Positions 34,103 through 37,583 of a stretch of 37,583 nucleotides of DNA are shown one piece after another; positions within the stretch are counted from its first letter, which is position 1; every line of letters starts with the position of its first letter. The notes below the pieces were generated by a model, which was not told where the DNA came from, did no database searches, and worked only from the letters and a program-made list of their open reading frames with translations. Both the position numbers and the translations under genes were made by a program. The stretch is taken from assembly GCA_903864435.1 (NCBI GenBank), contig CAIPFY010000430.1:1-37583 (forward strand), read 5' to 3'. This DNA is from an uncultured Chloroflexota bacterium (GTDB lineage: Bacteria > Chloroflexota > Anaerolineae > Aggregatilineales > Phototrophicaceae).

Positions 34103-35086
34103 TCACGTCCACAGATCGGTGCTGAGGTACTTCAGGCCGGAATCGCACAGCAGCACCACAATCGTTTGCCCGACGTGCGTGGTCGCCAGCAGGTGCAGCG
34201 CCGCCGCCACGTTCGCCCCGGACGAGAAACCGGCGAAGATGCCCTCCTCACGTGCCAGCCGCCGCGTCACCTGCATGGCCTCCTCGTCGCCAATCTGAAG
34301 GTAGCCGTCAATCAATTCGCGGGGAATCAACGGGAGGTCAGCGATTGAATAGCCGCCGCCCTGTATCCGGTGATTAGGCGCAGTCACAGCCTGCCCCGCC
34401 AGCACCGCCGCGCCCTCCGGCTCGACCAGATAGCAGGCAATCGCCGCGTCATGCTCCTTGAAGGCCGCCGCACAGCCCCCGAACGAGCTACCTGTGCCGG
34501 CAAAATCGCAAAACGCATCAATGCGCGTCCCCACCACCTGCTGCAAAATCTCCGGCACGGTGTTCAGGTAATGCGCCCGCGAACTACCGGGAAGGTGGAA
34601 CTGGTCAGCGCGAAACGCATTGAGCTCGCGGGTGATGCGCTGCGCGGCTTCCTCCACCAGCGCCAGATCGCCGCCGGACACCTGCCCCGTCTGCGAACCG
34701 GGCAACTGGTCTACCAGCACCACTTCCGCACCCAGCGCCCGCATCATCCGCGCCCGTTCGGTGGAGTTGCCCTTCGACATAACCGCCACGAACGGATAGC
34801 CCTTCACCGCGCACACAATCGAGAGTCCCGTTCCGGTATTGCCGCTGGTCAGCTCGACCACTGTTTGCCCCGGCTCTAGCGAACCGTCCGCTTCGGCTTC
34901 TTCGATCATTTGCAGTGCAATCCGGTCTTTCTTAGAAAAGCCGGGGTTCAGGTATTCCAGTTTGGCGAGGATGCGCCCTTCCACGCCGCGTGTGATCCGC
35001 GCCAGTTCCACCAGCGGGGTGCAGCCAATCGCGCCAAGCACCGAAGGCAGCAGCGCCGCCTGTCTCGCAAAATTCGCTGCATTCAT
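34103..35086 (-). CDS. Cysteine synthase-type PLP-dependent enzyme
   Basis: A 327-residue fold-type II PLP enzyme of the cysteine synthase/cystathionine beta-synthase family. IGCTPLVEL opens the domain; the Schiff-base lysine is Lys53 in NPGFSKKDR; TSGNTG (80-85) binds the substrate carboxylate; GTGSSFGG binds the cofactor phosphate; LLCDSGLKYLSTDLW matches the family's C-terminal DSG-xx-YLST pattern. Probable reaction: O-acetyl- or O-phosphoserine plus sulfide to cysteine; a cystathionine- or other amino-acid-synthase role cannot be excluded. Length is normal and there is no regulatory CBS domain. Cytoplasmic. Divergent from the GH2 gene. Confidence 0.9.
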   Translation of the reverse strand: MNAANFARQAALLPSVLGAIGCTPLVELARITRGVEGRILAKLEYLNPGFSKKDRIALQMIEEAEADGSLEPGQTVVELTSGNTGTGLSIVCAVKGYPFVAVMSKGNSTERARMMRALGAEVVLVDQLPGSQTGQVSGGDLALVEEAAQRITRELNAFRADQFHLPGSSRAHYLNTVPEILQQVVGTRIDAFCDFAGTGSSFGGCAAAFKEHDAAIACYLVEPEGAAVLAGQAVTAPNHRIQGGGYSIADLPLIPRELIDGYLQIGDEEAMQVTRRLAREEGIFAGFSSGANVAAALHLLATTHVGQTIVVLLCDSGLKYLSTDLWT

Positions 35087-35404
35087 CGTAAGACTCTTTC
35101 TGGTATCGGCTGTCGAAACCGTGCAAAACGCTTATCATAGCCCGCTGATCGCCAACCACCAAACCGGAGGATTTATTCCGGGAAACGACCATACCAATCA
35201 CGTAGTCAAGCGTATCCAGCACGGTATACAATTGCATCCTAAAGATGCTCCTGACCGTATTTCTTTCTGGAGAAACGACACCCGATCCGTGATCCTCGCT
35301 CAAATCATACCCGTCGGTGACATAAATTCTTGCCAGAATCGCCTGCTCACAGCGACCGCGCATGATGACATAACATCCGGTCTACAGCCATTGGAGGCGC
35401 AACC
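35087..35404. other. Divergent promoter region, no convincing gene
   Basis: 318 bases between the PLP-enzyme and GH2 start codons. For the minus strand a candidate promoter is present (TTGGTG at 35162-35157, 17-base spacer, TATGAT at 35139-35134). No good plus-strand promoter was found. The SD of the GH2 gene, GGAGG, is at 35393-35397. Open frames crossing this stretch on both strands have no recognisable motif. Confidence 0.45.
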
Positions 35405-37135
35405 ATGCCCACACCGCATCCCGAATATCCACGCTCGCAACTTCAACGCGCCGACTGGCTGAACCTCAACGGTCAATGGGGGTTCGCCTTTGACGATGCT
35501 AACGCAGGTCTGCACGAAGGCTGGTCGCAACCGGAGAAAGCGCAGTCCTTCCCGCTGACGATCACCGTCCCCTACCCGTTCCAGAGCCAGCTCAGCGGCA
35601 TTCAGGACACCGACTTTCATGATGTGGTGTGGTACACGCGCACCGTCAGCATCCCCGCAGCATGGGCGGGCAAGCGCGTGCGGCTGAACATCGGCGCTGC
35701 CGACTATGCCGCGCAGGTGTGGGTGAACGGCAAGCTGGCTGGTTCTCACGAAGGCGGTCACACCCCCTTCTCGCTAGACATCACCGATTTCCTGTCGTCG
35801 GCGGGTGAGCAGCGCATCACCCTGCGGGTTGAGGACGACTCACGCGATCTGTCACAACCGCGTGGCAAGCAATACTGGGAGCCGAAATCTGCCAGCATCT
35901 TCTATACCCGCACGACGGGGCTGTGGCAAACGGCATGGCTGGAAGCCGTGAGCGCCGTGCATCTCTCGCGCATCAAGTTCACGCCCGACATTGACGGGCA
36001 GGAATTGATCGTCGGCTACGAGTTGAACAAAGCGAAAGTCGAAGCCGAACTGGAAACCGAAATCCGCTACAACGGGCAGGTCATCCACCAGCGCCACCAC
36101 AAGGCCGAAGCACAAACCTTCGCCCTCGAAGGCACTGCCCTGCATCTGTGGTCGCCCGAAACGCCCAACCTGTACGAGATGACCGTGCGCGTGGTTCAGG
36201 GCGGGCAGGTGGTAGATGCCGTCGAGAGCTATTTCGGGATGCGTAAACTCGATGTGCAGAACGGTAAGGTGTGCCTGAACAACCAGCCCTACATGCTGCG
36301 CTTGATCCTCGATCAGGGCTATTTCCCGCAGAGCATCCTCGCCTACCCGGACGATGAGGCGCTGAAGCAGGATGTGGAACTGACGAAGGCGATGGGCTTC
36401 AACGGTGCGCGTAAGCATCAGAAGGTCGAAGACCCGCGCTACCTGTACTGGGCAGACCACTTGGGGCTGATGGTGTGGGGCGAGATGGCGAACAGCTACG
36501 TCTACACGGACAAGAGCGTTGCCATGCTCACCAAAGAGTGGCAGGAAGCCGTCCTGCGCGACTACAACCACCCCTGCATCGTGGCGTGGGTTCCGCTGAA
36601 CGAAAGCTGGGGCGTGCCGGATATTCCCAACGACCCGCGTCAGACCGACTATCTCAAAACGCTCTACTACCTGACCAAAGCGTTAGACAGCACTCGCCTC
36701 GTCATCTCCAACGACGGTTGGGAACACGCCAAGTCCGACCTGCTCACAATCCACGACTACACCGGCGACGAGCCAACCCTGTACGAACGCTACCAGAAGC
36801 TAGACTCCACGTTGGCATGGCGGCCTGCGGGCAAGGCGTTGTACGTGCCGACAGTCACCTATTCGGGTGAACCCATCCTTGTCACCGAGTTCGGCGGCAT
36901 CGCCTACCGCGTGAGCGAACAGGAAGGTTGGGGCTACACCAGCGCCACCGACAGCGACAGCTTCGCCCGCCAGTTGGAAGGCGTATTCCGCCCGATGTAC
37001 CGGTCGCCGCTGGTGCAGGGCTTCTGCTACACCCAGTTGACCGATGTCGAGCAGGAAATCAACGGCCTGCTGACCTATGACCGCCGTCCCAAACTGCCGC
37101 TGGAAACCATCCACAAAATCGTGACCGGGCAGTAA
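35405..37135 (+). CDS. GH2-family glycosidase (beta-galactosidase/glucuronidase type)
   Basis: A 576-residue glycoside hydrolase family 2 enzyme. The N-terminal sugar-binding jelly roll (about 10-180) has LNGQWGFAFD and VWVNGKLAGSHEGGHTPF; an Ig-like domain follows (about 185-280, LWSPETPNLYEMTV); the TIM barrel spans about 290-570. The acid/base is Glu400 in VPLNESWG and the nucleophile is Glu495 in ILVTEFGG. There is no signal peptide, so it acts on imported beta-glycosides or glucuronides. GGAGG lies 7 bases before the ATG. It lacks the C-terminal domains of long LacZ enzymes. Specificity among beta-galactoside, beta-mannoside and beta-glucuronide is not readable. It is monocistronic, ended by the terminator at 37162-37191. 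Confidence 0.92.
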   Translation: MPTPHPEYPRSQLQRADWLNLNGQWGFAFDDANAGLHEGWSQPEKAQSFPLTITVPYPFQSQLSGIQDTDFHDVVWYTRTVSIPAAWAGKRVRLNIGAADYAAQVWVNGKLAGSHEGGHTPFSLDITDFLSSAGEQRITLRVEDDSRDLSQPRGKQYWEPKSASIFYTRTTGLWQTAWLEAVSAVHLSRIKFTPDIDGQELIVGYELNKAKVEAELETEIRYNGQVIHQRHHKAEAQTFALEGTALHLWSPETPNLYEMTVRVVQGGQVVDAVESYFGMRKLDVQNGKVCLNNQPYMLRLILDQGYFPQSILAYPDDEALKQDVELTKAMGFNGARKHQKVEDPRYLYWADHLGLMVWGEMANSYVYTDKSVAMLTKEWQEAVLRDYNHPCIVAWVPLNESWGVPDIPNDPRQTDYLKTLYYLTKALDSTRLVISNDGWEHAKSDLLTIHDYTGDEPTLYERYQKLDSTLAWRPAGKALYVPTVTYSGEPILVTEFGGIAYRVSEQEGWGYTSATDSDSFARQLEGVFRPMYRSPLVQGFCYTQLTDVEQEINGLLTYDRRPKLPLETIHKIVTGQ

Positions 37136-37161
37136 GCCATTCCCGTCCCCATTTCCAATGC

Positions 37162-37191
37162 AAAAAGCGCACCCTGACGGATGCGCTTTTT
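37162..37191. terminator. Rho-independent terminator of GH2 gene
   Basis: Perfect 10-bp stem AAAAAGCGCA (37162-37171) with TGCGCTTTTT (37182-37191), loop of ten bases, U tract on both strands. It lies 26 bases after the GH2 stop and can also end the convergent rhodanese-like transcript. Confidence 0.85.
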
Positions 37192-37196
37192 AGATC

Positions 37197-37265
37197 AACC
37201 TCACCCCTCTTATCCCCTCTCCGCTCGGAGAGGGGAAGCTAAGCGTAGCGCAGCGGGGTGAGGTT
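37197..37265. repeat. Nested palindromic REP-like element
   Basis: Outer arms AACCTCACCCC (37197-37207) and its complement (37255-37265) enclose a second hairpin CCCCTCTCC (37214-37222) with GGAGAGGGG (37227-37235). This CCTCACCCC...GGGGTGAGG form is typical of dispersed intergenic palindromes in many bacteria. It touches the 3' end of the rhodanese-like gene (stop at 37271). Confidence 0.7.
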
Positions 37266-37270
37266 CTTAT

Positions 37271-37583
37271 CTATCCGCAGCCGCCCGCAACCGCCCCGCG
37301 TTTGATCGCCAACACCACATGCGGCTCGAAGGCCACCTCAAAGCGATCTTCATGCGGCGCAGAGGCAGGATGCTTCTCGCCATAAGCCATCGGGAAAATG
37401 TAGCGCAGCATATCCGACCCGCTGGACTCTATAGCGGCGGCGGTCTTGAAATCCGCCTCCCCGAACGTATCCAGCCACTTATTCACCCCGCCGTCCATGA
37501 TGTACACGTTCACCACGCTATCCGCCACCAGATAGCGCCATGCTTCGACAGCCTTCTCCTCATCGTTGCTCATCACGAACACC
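37271..37583 (-). CDS. Rhodanese-like domain protein, C-terminal part
   Basis: The frame runs off the right edge; the first visible codon (GTG) is internal. The visible 103 residues hold the second half of a rhodanese domain: VFVMSNDEEKAVEAWRYL aligns with the active-site strand and helix, and VYIMDGGVNKWLDTF is the usual C-terminal GG-x-x-W motif. At the position of the catalytic cysteine I read Ser in VMSND, so sulfurtransferase activity is doubtful. A 55-residue extension follows, ending AVAGGCG, a Gly-Gly-Cys-Gly tail. Role unknown; perhaps sulfur or thiol binding through the terminal Cys (inference). The N-terminal part, which may include a signal peptide or second domain, is outside the window. 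Confidence 0.8.
   Translation of the reverse strand, partial: VFVMSNDEEKAVEAWRYLVADSVVNVYIMDGGVNKWLDTFGEADFKTAAAIESSGSDMLRYIFPMAYGEKHPASAPHEDRFEVAFEPHVVLAIKRGAVAGGCG

Noticed and set aside
34932-35363. Minus-strand frame extending the PLP-enzyme region upstream
   Set aside because: It is in a different frame from the real gene and overlaps its coding sequence; no family resemblance.

Overview
The window looks like chromosome from a free-living, saccharolytic member of the Chloroflexota (Anaerolineae-like). This is inferred from moderately high GC, very large secreted proteins with Pro/Thr-rich 'PTEAPT'-type linkers and WRVRA-type fibronectin-like modules, several sugar ABC systems, LacI and SorC regulators, and PAS-rich cytoplasmic histidine kinases. 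No rRNA, tRNA, CRISPR array, phage gene or intact insertion sequence was found.

Layout. (1) 1-4260: the 3' part of a secreted, multi-module adhesin-like protein (plus strand), ending at a hairpin terminator. (2) 9991-4362, minus strand: a compact maltodextrin-type operon. A consensus-like promoter with an 11-bp palindromic operator at +1 drives a binding protein, two permeases, a GH13 alpha-glucan hydrolase and a LacI-family regulator. Three consecutive junctions overlap by 4-8 bp, and the ATPase is missing. (3) 10514-13948: a 1144-residue protein resembling GH94-type (alpha/alpha)6 enzymes, divergent from that operon. (4) 16873-14117, minus: a soluble histidine kinase with five PAS domains. 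(5) 17466-21875: a secreted subtilase carrying the same accessory domain at both ends, a domain also present in gene 1. (6) 33262-21946, minus: an eleven-gene sugar or polyol operon. Its order is Tat-exported binding protein, ABC ATPase, permease, FGGY kinase, acetoin-dehydrogenase-type E1 alpha and E1 beta, a free-standing lipoyl-domain protein, an E2 catalytic domain without a lipoyl domain, a SorC regulator and two SDR dehydrogenases. It starts at a strong promoter with a 13-bp palindrome at +1. (7) 33439-35086, minus: a membrane-anchored DUF4177-like protein and a cysteine-synthase-type PLP enzyme. (8) 35405-37135: a cytoplasmic GH2 glycosidase. (9) 37271-37583, minus: the C-terminal part of a rhodanese-like protein.

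How the genes work together. Regions 2 and 6 are self-contained uptake-and-catabolism units built in the same way: sigma70-type promoter, odd-length palindrome centred on TTAGTAA, binding protein first, an intercistronic hairpin behind the binding protein, then transporter, enzymes and the presumed cognate regulator inside the operon. Region 6 is the most novel candidate. It combines the parts list of an AI-2/Lsr-like or erythritol-like sugar pathway (FGGY kinase, SorC regulator, Rbs-type transporter) with a thiamine- and lipoate-dependent complex that could cleave an acyloin (ketose) to acyl-CoA plus an aldehyde. The substrate cannot be read from the sequence.
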